Below are positions 1 through 8,648 of a stretch of DNA of 64,000 nt, one piece after another (the first letter of the stretch is position 1; each line of letters begins with the position of its first letter). Where the stretch lies: assembly GCA_902550225.1 (NCBI GenBank), contig CACCYL010000005.1, forward strand, positions 35,256-99,255, in the 5' to 3' direction. The notes under the pieces were generated by a model. The model saw only the letters and a list, made by a program, of their open reading frames with translations. It was not told where the DNA came from and made no database searches. The DNA is from an uncultured Alphaproteobacteria bacterium. Its GTDB lineage: Bacteria > Pseudomonadota > Alphaproteobacteria > Methylaequorales > Methylaequoraceae. Both the position numbers and the translations under genes were made by a program.

Positions 1-13
1 ACAGCGGGTTAAT

Positions 14-1111
14 ATGGGGTTTAATTGCGGAATTCTTGGTCTACCAAATGTTGGCAAATCGACACTTTTCAACGCTTTAACCTCGACACAGCTAGCAGAA
101 TCAAAAAACTATCCTTTTTGTACTATTGAACCAAATGTTGGGAAAGTAGCTGTTAATGATTCAAGACTTGAAGTAATTGCTAATATATCAGAGTCCTCTT
201 CAGTAATATCAAATCAATTAGAGTTTGTTGATATTGCCGGATTAGTGAAAGGTGCAAGTAGAGGAGAGGGACTTGGTAACAAGTTTTTATCAAATCTTGC
301 AGAAGTTGACGCAATAGTTCACGTTGTTAGATGTTTTGAAGATTCTGATATAACTCATGTCGATAAAATTCTTTCTCCACTTAATGACATTGAAACTATA
401 GAGACAGAGTTGATACTTTCTGATTACTCTAAAATTGAAAACATAACAGAGAATATAATAAAAAAAAACAAAGGAAAAAAAATTCATCCAGAATTAATCG
501 AAACTTTGCATAAAGCTATAGAAATACTTGATAAAGGAATATTCTTAAGCCAATCAGATTTTGATAACAGTCAATTTAAGGTTTTATCTGATTATAATTT
601 ACTAACCTTAAAACCTATCATTTATGTAAGTAATGTTGATGAACAATCTGTTTGTACAGGTAACAAACTGTCGAACTTAGTAGATAACTACGCTAAAAAA
701 AAAAAAACAAAAAATTTAAAAATTTCAGCTAAAATTGAATCAGAAATTGCGATTATTGAAAATAAAAACGAAAAAAAAGAATTCTTAGAATCTATTGGTC
801 TTAAAGATAATTCTTTATCAATTTTAATTAGAGAAGGATACGCATTATTAGACCTCATAACTTTTTTTACTTCAGGTCCAAAAGAAACTAGGGCTTGGAC
901 AATCAGAAATGGAACTCTTGCTCCTGACGCTGGTGCTAAAATTCACACAGACTTTAAAAAAGGTTTCATCAGAGCGGAGGTAATTAGTTATCAAGATTTT
1001 TTGAGTTTTAAAGGTGAATTAAATTGTAAAGATAACGGTAAACTCCGACTAGAAGGAAAGGAATATGTAGTTGTAGATGGAGATATTATTACATTTAGAT
1101 TCAATGTTTGA
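14..1111 (+). CDS. ychF: Ribosome-binding P-loop ATPase/GTPase YchF (Obg family)
   Basis: YchF is a translation-associated nucleotidase of the Obg/TRAFAC class. The G1 loop GLPNVGKST is at residues 9-17, a DIAGLVKGAS switch motif follows near residue 73, and the G4 position reads NVDE, the form that gives YchF its ATP preference over GTP. A C-terminal TGS domain contains the FFTSGPKETRAW stretch. The length of 365 residues is normal for the family. The ATG at 14 follows a TAA at 10-12 that may end an upstream gene (often pth in this order), but too little of that gene is visible to call. The 3' end overlaps the opposite-strand aldolase gene by 11 bases. A run of 13 A residues at 695-707 encodes lysines in the middle of the protein. 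Confidence 0.97.
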   Translation: MGFNCGILGLPNVGKSTLFNALTSTQLAESKNYPFCTIEPNVGKVAVNDSRLEVIANISESSSVISNQLEFVDIAGLVKGASRGEGLGNKFLSNLAEVDAIVHVVRCFEDSDITHVDKILSPLNDIETIETELILSDYSKIENITENIIKKNKGKKIHPELIETLHKAIEILDKGIFLSQSDFDNSQFKVLSDYNLLTLKPIIYVSNVDEQSVCTGNKLSNLVDNYAKKKKTKNLKISAKIESEIAIIENKNEKKEFLESIGLKDNSLSILIREGYALLDLITFFTSGPKETRAWTIRNGTLAPDAGAKIHTDFKKGFIRAEVISYQDFLSFKGELNCKDNGKLRLEGKEYVVVDGDIITFRFNV

Positions 1112-1733
1112 CCTTATAATCCTTAAAGAGCTCTAGAACCTTGATCATTTCCTTACTTGATAGGGTTTTAGTGCCTTTAAGTAAGCGACAAAAAAAATAT
1201 TGTTTCGAAATTTTTTCGAGTGAAACTGCAAGGTTTAAAGCGTTATTTAAATTGTTGGCTATAGTTAATTGGCCATGATTTGATATAAGACAACCATTTC
1301 TATCTTTGATAACTTTTAGAACGTTGTTCGCTAATTTACTTGTTCCAAAAGTTGCATATTTTGCACATTTTATATCATTTCCTCCAAACTCAGCTACCAT
1401 ATAATGAAATGCCGGTATTTTTTTTCTACTACATGATAGGATTGATGCCCAAATTGAATGACAATGAACGATCGATGAAATTTCTGGTCGATTTCTATAA
1501 ATATTTAGATGCATCAAAATTTCACTTGATGGTTTTTTTTTATTTTTAACATTTCCATTGATATCAACTTCAGAAATTAAAGATTCATTTAGGGAAGCTG
1601 TTTCAATTCCAGATGGAGTGATAAAAATGGTATCTTTTGTTCTTACACTCACATTTCCTTCTGACCCACAGTTTAATCCTAGATCCAAAGTTCTTTTTGA
1701 AGTATAGACTATATCATTTTTAAGATTTTTCAT
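1101..1733 (-). CDS. ald2: Class II (FucA/Ald2-like) aldolase, probable 5-methylthioribulose-1-phosphate aldolase
   Basis: This is a zinc-dependent class II aldolase/adducin-family protein of 210 residues. The metal ligands expected from E. coli FucA are present as H90 and H92 (the HCH in IVHCHS) and H153 (SNHG). E71 in the SSE motif matches the catalytic FucA Glu73, and FucA-like stretches such as HYMVAEFGG and YATFGT are retained. These fit an aldolase better than the MtnB dehydratase, which sits in the same superfamily. The start codon overlaps the stop of mtnA, and mtnP lies just upstream, so the likely substrate is 5-methylthioribulose 1-phosphate, cleaved to dihydroxyacetone phosphate and methylthioacetaldehyde as in the Rhodospirillum rubrum DHAP shunt. 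Substrate choice is inferred from context; a sugar-phosphate aldolase of other specificity is the alternative. Confidence 0.8.
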   Translation of the reverse strand: MKNLKNDIVYTSKRTLDLGLNCGSEGNVSVRTKDTIFITPSGIETASLNESLISEVDINGNVKNKKKPSSEILMHLNIYRNRPEISSIVHCHSIWASILSCSRKKIPAFHYMVAEFGGNDIKCAKYATFGTSKLANNVLKVIKDRNGCLISNHGQLTIANNLNNALNLAVSLEKISKQYFFCRLLKGTKTLSSKEMIKVLELFKDYKVKH

Positions 1734-2800
1734 TTTTGTAAATTCTTCATAATTTCAGACTTTTTTGGTTCTATTAATCCTTTTTCAGTAATTAATTTTG
1801 TTATATATCTTGCAGGTGTAACGTCAAAAGCAGGATTAAACTTATTTGAATTTCTAAAATATATTTCTCCAGTTGAAATTTTTTTTTTTTTTAAAAAAGT
1901 TAAGTGAGAAAGTTCTTTCGAACTTCTGACTTCAATAGGTATTTTTCTAGAATCATCAATCTTAAAATCTATAGTTGATTGAGGAACTGCCGCATAAAAC
2001 GGTATATTATTATCAAAGGCAGAGAGTGCTTTTAAGTAGGTACCTATTTTATTACAAACATCACCTCTTGAAGTGGTTCTATCGCTACCAACAATACATA
2101 AATCAACTTCTTTTTTTTGCATCAAATATCCACCGGCATTATCTACAATAATAGTATAAGGAATTTTTTCATTTTTTAATTCCCAAGCCGTAAGAAGTGC
2201 ACCTTGATTCCTTGGTCTTGTTTCATCAACCCAGATATGAACTGGTAGTCCATTCCTATTTGCTAAAAAAATAGGAGATAGTGCAGTACCCCAGTCTATT
2301 GTTGCCAGCCATCCGGCATTGCAATGAGTAAGAATGTTAATTGGTTTTCTTTTCTTTTTGTAGATTTTTTCAATTATTTTATAACCATTTAAACCTATTT
2401 TAAAACAATTAATTATGTCTTCTTGCCTAATTTTTTTTGCTAACTCTAACGATAATTTAGCTCTGTCTTGGATTCTTTTATTTTTGATTCTTTTAAAAAT
2501 ATAACTAAGTGCCCACCTTAAATTTACTGCAGTTGGTCTTGTTTCTAGTAAAGCGTTAATAGATTTGTCTATATTTTTAGAAGATGCATCTTTTCTTAGG
2601 GCTAAAGCCAGTCCAAAGGCAGCTGTTACTCCAATAAGTGGTGCCCCTCTTACCTCCATTTGTGTTATAGCTCTACAAAAATCACCTAATGTGTTTAGTT
2701 CTTTGATTATTAATTTAAAAGGTAATTTTGTCTGATCGATTATTTTGATTTTGCTATCCTCAACCCAGAGAGTTGAATAATTTTTATTTTTAATTTTCAT
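1730..2800 (-). CDS. mtnA: S-methyl-5-thioribose-1-phosphate isomerase
   Basis: MtnA converts 5-methylthioribose 1-phosphate to 5-methylthioribulose 1-phosphate in methylthioadenosine salvage. It belongs to the eIF2B-alpha/beta/delta-like family. The two catalytic residues of the Bacillus enzyme fall at identical numbers here, C160 in THCNAGWLAT and D240 in VGSDRTT, and the motifs RPRNQGALLTAWEL and KIGTYLKAL are intact. Its 356 residues are typical. The start codon directly abuts the mtnP stop and its stop overlaps the ald2 start, so the three genes are surely co-transcribed. A 14-base T run at 1879-1892 (A run on the coding strand) encodes a lysine block near the C terminus. Confidence 0.95.
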   Translation of the reverse strand: MKIKNKNYSTLWVEDSKIKIIDQTKLPFKLIIKELNTLGDFCRAITQMEVRGAPLIGVTAAFGLALALRKDASSKNIDKSINALLETRPTAVNLRWALSYIFKRIKNKRIQDRAKLSLELAKKIRQEDIINCFKIGLNGYKIIEKIYKKKRKPINILTHCNAGWLATIDWGTALSPIFLANRNGLPVHIWVDETRPRNQGALLTAWELKNEKIPYTIIVDNAGGYLMQKKEVDLCIVGSDRTTSRGDVCNKIGTYLKALSAFDNNIPFYAAVPQSTIDFKIDDSRKIPIEVRSSKELSHLTFLKKKKISTGEIYFRNSNKFNPAFDVTPARYITKLITEKGLIEPKKSEIMKNLQK

Positions 2801-3652
2801 TTATTTCAAAATATTTTTTAATTTCCTTTTTGTTGATTTTTTAACTTTTTCAATATTTGTTATAATAGAGTTTTTTGACAGATTTTTTATTTTTTTATTA
2901 CAAATTAGTTTTTCATCTTTAGCCACTGAAGAAATAAGTTTTTTAGCTTTTTCTGAATTATCGTTTAAAGTTTTTACTATTTGATCAACACTCACATTTT
3001 CGTGATCCGGATGCCAACAATCAAAATCTGTAACCATTCCTACGCTAGCGTAACAAATTCCTGCCTCTAAAGAAAGTTTTGCCTCAGGCATATTAGTCAT
3101 TCCAATCACATCGCATCCCCAAGATCTAAAAAGTTCAGATTCTGCTAGTGTTGAGAATTGTGGTCCCTCAATACATATGTATGTTCCTTGGTTATGGAAT
3201 TTAATTTTTAATTTCGCAAGCGAGTCAGCTAGTTTACTTTTAATGTTCTTACATATTGGTTGAGCCATTGGCAAATGAACAACTAAGTCATCCTCAAAGA
3301 AGGTTTTGTCTCTAAGGTAGGTTTTATCAATGAATTGATCTACAAGAACAAAGTCTCCAGGAATATAGTCATTTCTTAAACTTCCAACTGCGGATAATGA
3401 AATAATATTTTCTGTACCTAATTTTTTTAGTGCTTCGATGTTTGCTCTATAATTAATTTTTGTTGGAGAAATGTTGTGATTTTTTCCGTGACGCGGAAGG
3501 AATGCAACTTTTGTTTTCTCAATTCTTCCTGTGCATATCTCAGAGGATGGTTGACCAAAATTTGTTTTAATTTTCAGCCACTTAATATTGCTTATTTCAG
3601 GAATCTTGTATAACCCACTTCCACCAATAAAAGCAATATCAATTTTTGTCAT
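2801..3652 (-). CDS. mtnP: S-methyl-5'-thioadenosine phosphorylase
   Basis: MtnP phosphorolyses 5'-methylthioadenosine to adenine and 5-methylthioribose 1-phosphate. It is a trimeric PNP/MTAP-family enzyme of 283 residues. The family motifs IGGSGLY (phosphate loop), PRHGKNH, ALKKLG.ENIISLSAVGSL, EGPQFSTLAES and GMTNMPEAKL are all present. The TDFDCW motif, with Asp where purine nucleoside phosphorylases carry Asn, points to adenine nucleoside and MTA preference. The gene starts 3 bases after the petC stop codon and is followed without a gap by mtnA, so it appears to be read from the cytochrome bc1 transcript. The C-terminal 40 residues are lysine-rich and unremarkable. Confidence 0.94.
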   Translation of the reverse strand: MTKIDIAFIGGSGLYKIPEISNIKWLKIKTNFGQPSSEICTGRIEKTKVAFLPRHGKNHNISPTKINYRANIEALKKLGTENIISLSAVGSLRNDYIPGDFVLVDQFIDKTYLRDKTFFEDDLVVHLPMAQPICKNIKSKLADSLAKLKIKFHNQGTYICIEGPQFSTLAESELFRSWGCDVIGMTNMPEAKLSLEAGICYASVGMVTDFDCWHPDHENVSVDQIVKTLNDNSEKAKKLISSVAKDEKLICNKKIKNLSKNSIITNIEKVKKSTKRKLKNILK

Positions 3653-3655
3653 TAA

Positions 3656-4429
3656 TTAGTCCAAGTGTTTCCAAACTTTTCTCTTAACACCTAGTAACAT
3701 AATTGTTATTAAAACTAAAAAGAAAAGAGTTTTTACTCCTAAACTTTTTCTTCTTTCTAACTCTGGTTCAGCAGTCCAAGCCAAAAAAGAAGTGATATCT
3801 CTAGCTATTTGGTTGTGTGTTGCTATTGTACCATCATCAAACTCAACTATATCGTCTTCGATTTGGGGTGGCATTGCTATTTGATTACCCGGATAGTATT
3901 CATTGTAATACATTCCTTCACTTGCCTCAAAATTTTCTGGAAAATCTTTGTATCCATTTAGTAAACTATAAATGTAATCTGCGCCCCCTCCTCTGGCTTT
4001 AACTATTAATGATAAGTCTGGAGGATAAGCTCCGTTATTTGCCAAACGTGCAATCTTATCATTTTCGTATGGTCCAACGAATTTGTCGCTCATTTTTGCG
4101 TCTCTTGTAAACATTTCTCCTTCGTCATTAGGACCATCAGTAATCTCGTATTCTCCAGCAATCACTTTGATCTCATCGTTTGAATAACCTATTCCCTCTA
4201 AGTCTCGATATGAAATATGTCTTAAACCATGACAAGCAGAGCATACTTCTGAATAAACTTTGAATCCTCTTTGTAAAGAAGCTTTATCGAATCTTCCGAA
4301 AATACCGTTGAATGGCCAATTTTGTTGAATAAGATCCACGTTTGACGTTGCAGCTTTAACAAAAAAACTGTTTGGAACAGTAAATAAAAATAAAAAACAA
4401 ATAAAGAAATTGAAAGGTTTACTTAACAT
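3656..4429 (-). CDS. petC: Cytochrome c1 of the bc1 complex
   Basis: Cytochrome c1 carries electrons from the Rieske centre to soluble cytochrome c. From the chosen ATG the protein begins with a signal peptide (residues 1-26, MLSKPFNFF followed by a phenylalanine-rich core). The haem c attachment site CSACH is at 63-67, the AMPP sequence supplies the axial methionine, and a single C-terminal membrane helix ends in KRKVWKHL. An ATG 33 bases further upstream (4462) is possible, but the downstream one gives a normal signal peptide and reduces overlap with petB to 11 bases. It is the third gene of petABC and continues into mtnP. Confidence 0.95.
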   Translation of the reverse strand: MLSKPFNFFICFLFLFTVPNSFFVKAATSNVDLIQQNWPFNGIFGRFDKASLQRGFKVYSEVCSACHGLRHISYRDLEGIGYSNDEIKVIAGEYEITDGPNDEGEMFTRDAKMSDKFVGPYENDKIARLANNGAYPPDLSLIVKARGGGADYIYSLLNGYKDFPENFEASEGMYYNEYYPGNQIAMPPQIEDDIVEFDDGTIATHNQIARDITSFLAWTAEPELERRKSLGVKTLFFLVLITIMLLGVKRKVWKHLD

Positions 4430-5681
4430 AACTTTCTGAGGAAGAGGGTTCTTTATTATCAAATTTTTCTGAAATTACTGCAGCTGAAATACTGGAAGGA
4501 AGGTCAGTTGTTTTCTCAAATTTCGATAGAAATGGCATGATGATTAAGAAAAATCCAAAATAGTAGAGTGTCGCTACTCTTGATATTAAAACATAAACAC
4601 CTTCAGCAGGCATAGCTCCAACCCAACCAAGTACTATGCAATTTATAAAAAATAACCAGTAGAATTGCTTATAAAATGGTCTAAAATTAGCACTCCTTAT
4701 CTTATGTTTGTCAAGCCACGGAAGAAAAAACAAAACCATCACAGCGGCAAACATTAACAAAACACCTAGCAATTTATCTGGTACAGCACGTAATATTGCA
4801 TAAAAAGGTAAAAAGTACCATTCCGGAACTATATGAGCAGGAGTTTGCAGAGGATTAGCTGGAATATAATTGTCAGGATGACCCAAAAAATTTGGAGCAA
4901 AAAACACTAAAAACGCAAATACAATAAGATAGACACCAAGACCCAGATAATCTTTAACTGTATAATATGGATGAAATGGTATTGTATCGCCCTCTGATTT
5001 AACATCTATTCCCGTTGGATTGTTAGAACCAAATTGATGGAGGGCTACCAAATGTAAAGCTACTACTCCAACAATTGCGAACGGTAAAAGATAATGTAAT
5101 ACAAAAAATCTTGTTAGTGTTGGGTTATCAACTGAAAAGCCTCCCCAAAGAAATGTTACTATGTAGTCTCCTATAACGGGGAAGGCCGAAAACAAGTTGG
5201 TAATTACTGTTGCACCCCAAAAACTCATTTGCCCCCAGGGTAAGACATATCCCATGAAAGCTGTTGCCATCATTAATAAAAGAATAACCACTCCAAGCAT
5301 CCACAATATTTCCCTTGGATATTTGTATGAGCCATAATAAAGCCCTCTAAACATGTGAATGTAAACTATTATGAAGAACATTGATGCACCGTTCATGTGA
5401 ATATATCTGAGTAGCCATCCATTGTTAACATCTCTCATGATTCTCTCGACACTATCGAAAGCCATTTCTGTGTTAGCAGTGTATTGCATTGCTAAGAGAA
5501 TTCCAGTAACAATCATTATAACAAGTGTGACTCCAGCTAAAGAACCAAAATTCCAAAAATAATTTAAATTTTTTGGAGTTGGATAATCTCTTAAATTGTG
5601 ATTAATGAATGTGAATACTGGAAGTCTTTCGTCTATCCAATTAGAGATGCCTTTCTTATTTTCAGTTTCTTTTTCTTTCAT
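4419..5681 (-). CDS. petB: Cytochrome b of the bc1 complex
   Basis: This is the haem b-carrying membrane subunit of ubiquinol-cytochrome c reductase. The four haem-ligand histidines are visible as H95/H109 and H196/H210 in two helices. The Qo-site PEWY motif ([14 protein letters not shown]) is present, as are [19 protein letters not shown] and the bacterial eight-helix hydrophobicity pattern. The 420 residues are a usual alphaproteobacterial length. The gene lies four bases after the Rieske gene and overlaps petC, as in a normal petABC operon. Confidence 0.97.
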   Translation of the reverse strand: MKEKETENKKGISNWIDERLPVFTFINHNLRDYPTPKNLNYFWNFGSLAGVTLVIMIVTGILLAMQYTANTEMAFDSVERIMRDVNNGWLLRYIHMNGASMFFIIVYIHMFRGLYYGSYKYPREILWMLGVVILLLMMATAFMGYVLPWGQMSFWGATVITNLFSAFPVIGDYIVTFLWGGFSVDNPTLTRFFVLHYLLPFAIVGVVALHLVALHQFGSNNPTGIDVKSEGDTIPFHPYYTVKDYLGLGVYLIVFAFLVFFAPNFLGHPDNYIPANPLQTPAHIVPEWYFLPFYAILRAVPDKLLGVLLMFAAVMVLFFLPWLDKHKIRSANFRPFYKQFYWLFFINCIVLGWVGAMPAEGVYVLISRVATLYYFGFFLIIMPFLSKFEKTTDLPSSISAAVISEKFDNKEPSSSESYVK

Positions 5682-5685
5682 AATT

Positions 5686-6243
5686 TTATCCTATTTTAAT
5701 GATCTCGTCCGAAACAAAGTCGTACGGAGGAACTTCAAGATTTAGTGGAGCAGGACCCTTCCTAATCCTTCCAGACGTGTCATAATGAGAACCGTGACAA
5801 GGACAGAACCATCCACCAAACTCACCTTTGTTATCACCAACCTTCTGTCCTAAGGGCACACATCCTAGATGTGTACAAACACCAACAACTACCAACCATT
5901 TTGGATTCTTTACCCGTGACTCGTCGCTAGCCATATGTTTTAACTCGCTGACTGACGCATCATTTGCTGATCTTATTTCTTCAGATGTTCTATGTCTAAT
6001 AAATATTGGCTTTCCTCTCCACATTACTGTTAAACTTTGTCCTTCTTCTATAGGTGTGAGATCAACTTCAGTAGTTGATAAGGCTAAAACATCTTTAGCA
6101 GGATTCATTGTATCAATTAAAGAAAAGGCGGTCACAGCGCCACCAGCTACTGCAAGACCGGCTGTGGTTATGAAAAGGAAATCCCTTTTTTCTTCATCCA
6201 CCGGGTCTGATAAATCCTTGTCTTTTAAATCTTTTTCTGACAT
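5686..6243 (-). CDS. petA: Rieske iron-sulfur subunit of the bc1 complex
   Basis: This subunit carries the 2Fe-2S cluster that oxidises ubiquinol at the Qo site. Cluster ligands are C123 and H125 with disulfide Cys C128 in CTHLGC, and C147, H150 with disulfide Cys C149 in CPCH. The N terminus is a Tat-type signal anchor, but the usual twin arginine reads Lys-Arg (KRDFL, residues 19-23) before the hydrophobic segment. The gene is first in petABC. Its start codon faces hemF across 55 bases, which must hold both promoters. Confidence 0.97.
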   Translation of the reverse strand: MSEKDLKDKDLSDPVDEEKRDFLFITTAGLAVAGGAVTAFSLIDTMNPAKDVLALSTTEVDLTPIEEGQSLTVMWRGKPIFIRHRTSEEIRSANDASVSELKHMASDESRVKNPKWLVVVGVCTHLGCVPLGQKVGDNKGEFGGWFCPCHGSHYDTSGRIRKGPAPLNLEVPPYDFVSDEIIKIG

Positions 6244-6298
6244 ATGTTCATAATCATACTAATTTTATTATAATATAAAAAATTTTTAGCGTAAAACA

Positions 6299-7156
6299 AT
6301 GAAAAATATTGATAAAAATAAAAAGATTGCATCAGAATGGTTTAAACATCTTCAAAATCATATTTGCGAGGAACTCGAGTTAATAGAAAATAAAAATAAG
6401 AAATCAAAAAATCTTTTCTCAAAAAAAAAATGGACTAGAGATAAAACAGGATCAAATAAGCTTGGAGGAGGAGAAATGCGACTATTGAGAGGAAATGTTT
6501 TTGAGAAAGCAGGAGTTAATGTTTCAACAGTGTTTGGTCAATTATCAAAAAAACTGAAAGGAAAAATTCCCGGAACAGAAGATAATTCAAAATTTTGGGC
6601 ATCGGGTATTTCTCTGGTTATTCATCCATTTTCACCGAAAATTCCAGCTATACACATGAATACAAGATATATTGTAACCCAAAAATCATGGTTTGGAGGG
6701 GGGATTGATATTACACCAAGCGACAAAAATTCCGGGGAATCTAAAAAAATTGCTAAATATTTTCATGGTGAGCTTGAAAAGACATGTAATGATTACAAAA
6801 AAGGGTCGTACAAAAAATACAAAAAATGGTGTGATGATTATTTTTTTTTGCCGCATAGAAATGAATCAAGAGGGTTAGGAGGAATATTCTTTGACAATTT
6901 AAATTCTGATGATTGGAATTCGGATATGAATTTTGTTAGCAACGTTGGAAAAACATTTATAAATACTTATAAGATAATTGTTCAAAAAACAATTAAATCA
7001 CCATGGAATAATAAAGATAAATTATTACAATCTCATAGAAGATCAAGGTATGTTGAATTCAATTTATTATATGATAGAGGTACAAAGTTTGGTTTAGAGA
7101 CAGATGGAAACATAGAGGCCATTTTTATGTCTCTTCCACCTATGGCTTCATGGTAA
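6299..7156 (+). CDS. hemF: Oxygen-dependent coproporphyrinogen III oxidase
   Basis: HemF catalyses the oxygen-requiring decarboxylation of coproporphyrinogen III to protoporphyrinogen IX in haem synthesis. The 285-residue protein carries the family motifs GGGEMRLLRGNVFEKAG, HPFSPKIPAIHMNTRY, WFGGGIDITP, FFLPHRNESRGLGGIFFDN and the C-terminal SLPPMASW. It stands alone on the plus strand, divergent from petABC, and its last 9 bases overlap the tail of the CCA-adding enzyme gene. Presence of the aerobic enzyme fits the oxidase and bc1 genes in the window. Confidence 0.97.
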   Translation: MKNIDKNKKIASEWFKHLQNHICEELELIENKNKKSKNLFSKKKWTRDKTGSNKLGGGEMRLLRGNVFEKAGVNVSTVFGQLSKKLKGKIPGTEDNSKFWASGISLVIHPFSPKIPAIHMNTRYIVTQKSWFGGGIDITPSDKNSGESKKIAKYFHGELEKTCNDYKKGSYKKYKKWCDDYFFLPHRNESRGLGGIFFDNLNSDDWNSDMNFVSNVGKTFINTYKIIVQKTIKSPWNNKDKLLQSHRRSRYVEFNLLYDRGTKFGLETDGNIEAIFMSLPPMASW

Positions 7157-8365
7157 AAATTTTTGAACAAATTTTATGCATTCATTTTTCGAACATTTGA
7201 AATTTTTTTCTATCCAAAAAGTCTCCAACCTTGCAAGTATCTCTCCAAGTGTTTTACCAGGCTTAAAACCCATTTTTAAAAGATCTTCTCCCTTCAATGG
7301 AATTTTTTTTGTTTTGTAGTTAGTTATTTTACTTAAATATTTATCAAAATCATTTCGTGAAATTTTATTTTTAACACAGTCGATAATTAGTTGGTCAGTA
7401 ATATATGTTTTATTGAATTTAAATAAATGCATATTCAATTCCCTATTCGAGTAATCTTTAAAATTAATTTGACTCTTCAATCTTTTTTTAAAATGTGTCG
7501 TCGAACTTTTTAAAAAAAAGTTGGGAATATCTTCGTTATTTCTCAGTAAAAATTTTAATCTTCTTTCAAAACTTTTTTTATTAATTAATGATTCAAAAAT
7601 GCAGAGTTCATTGAAGTTTGAAAAGTTAAGCTTTGACTCAAAGGTACATTCAAGCAATTTTTGTAATGACAGAATAATCTCTTTTTTGTTTAAATTATTA
7701 TTTAATAGAATTCTTTCTGTCTCTTTCATCCTTCTTTCAAAAGACAAGTATTTAAGGTTTTTAAAATGTTTTTCACATAAAAAACTCATTTCTTTATCGA
7801 CCGAATTTGAGATTTCTAATGAAAATCTAAAAAATCTTAGTATTCTTAAATAATCTTCTTTAATTCTTCTGTTAGGATCACCGATAAATTTAACATTTTT
7901 TTTTAACAAGTCATTTATTCCTTTATTTGGATCAGCAAGATGACCATCAGTATCACAATATATTGAATTAAAAGTAAAATCTCTTCTTTTCGAATCCTCT
8001 TCAAGACTATCTGTAAATTTAATTTTTGCCCACCTTCCGTCTGTTTTTATGTCTTTTCTCATAACAGTAACATCAAATTTAAATTTCTTGTGTAAAACAA
8101 CAATGGAACCAAACTTTTCACCAATTTTTAGGAACCTAATTTTGGCTTTTTCAAGGCAGTATAATAATTTTTCCAAATCTAAATTTACAACAAGATCAGG
8201 ATGATTAATTATTGACTTATTTAAAATTAAGTCTCTCACATTTCCGCCTACGATGTATATTTTACCGTTAAATTTTTTTAAAGACTTTTCAATCTTCCTT
8301 ATAAAAACGATTGGAATACCAAGGTTTTTGCAAACCAAATCGAAATTATTAATTTTTTTCATCAA
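7148..8365 (-). CDS. cca: CCA tRNA nucleotidyltransferase / poly(A) polymerase family
   Basis: This is a class II nucleotidyltransferase of the Cca/PcnB family, 405 residues. The head domain shows YIVGGNVRDLILNK and two acidic metal-binding residues in FKFDVTVMR, then RRDFTFNSIYCD and DPN..INDL, and the RNA-binding domain begins at IKEDYLRILRFFRFS. The probable role is addition or repair of tRNA 3' CCA, although the one tRNA in this window already encodes CCA. The alternative is a poly(A) polymerase; in alphaproteobacteria genes in this position next to a DUF6111-like protein are usually annotated Cca. The start overlaps the small membrane protein gene by 17 bases. Confidence 0.88.
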   Translation of the reverse strand: MMKKINNFDLVCKNLGIPIVFIRKIEKSLKKFNGKIYIVGGNVRDLILNKSIINHPDLVVNLDLEKLLYCLEKAKIRFLKIGEKFGSIVVLHKKFKFDVTVMRKDIKTDGRWAKIKFTDSLEEDSKRRDFTFNSIYCDTDGHLADPNKGINDLLKKNVKFIGDPNRRIKEDYLRILRFFRFSLEISNSVDKEMSFLCEKHFKNLKYLSFERRMKETERILLNNNLNKKEIILSLQKLLECTFESKLNFSNFNELCIFESLINKKSFERRLKFLLRNNEDIPNFFLKSSTTHFKKRLKSQINFKDYSNRELNMHLFKFNKTYITDQLIIDCVKNKISRNDFDKYLSKITNYKTKKIPLKGEDLLKMGFKPGKTLGEILARLETFWIEKNFKCSKNECIKFVQKFLP

Positions 8366-8585
8366 AAAATCCAGGAATTACCTTTTCTCCGTCATATTTA
8401 GGTGGAATATACAACTTTTCCTCGGAATTATTCTCTAATAAAAATAAAGCTAGTGTTAAAACAGACATTATAATTATTAAAATTGATATAGATAAAACCA
8501 GTGTTTTTCTTTTAAATTTTGAAGAAAAAAAAAAGAGGAAGAAAACAAATAAAATAACTAATAGAAAAATTAAAGCTTTTATCAT
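8349..8585 (-). CDS. Small membrane protein, DUF6111-like
   Basis: The 78-residue protein has two hydrophobic segments (about residues 3-20 and 27-50) followed by a short tail with the pattern YIPPKYDGEKVIPGFFD. That tail resembles the Y.PA...GK.VPG.F ending that I recall for the alphaproteobacterial DUF6111 family, which commonly sits beside the CCA-adding enzyme gene, as here. The function is unknown. The coding region overlaps cca and probably forms a two-gene transcript with it. Confidence 0.7.
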   Translation of the reverse strand: MIKALIFLLVILFVFFLFFFSSKFKRKTLVLSISILIIIMSVLTLALFLLENNSEEKLYIPPKYDGEKVIPGFFDEKN

Positions 8586-8648
8586 TCTAAAAAAAATATT
8601 ATGCTAATTCACTTTAATAAAAAGAGTAAATTTAACAACAAATATAAC

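Noticed and set aside
1101..1733. MtnB methylthioribulose-1-phosphate dehydratase
   Set aside because: The FucA-type catalytic glutamate and FucA-like central motifs favour an aldolase, and no mtnC or mtnD follows.
2801..3652. Purine nucleoside phosphorylase
   Set aside because: The TDFDCW motif and the adjacency to mtnA indicate MTA as substrate.
5828..6253. A 141-codon open frame antisense to the Rieske gene
   Set aside because: It lies entirely over a gene with intact cluster motifs and follows from that gene's codon pattern.
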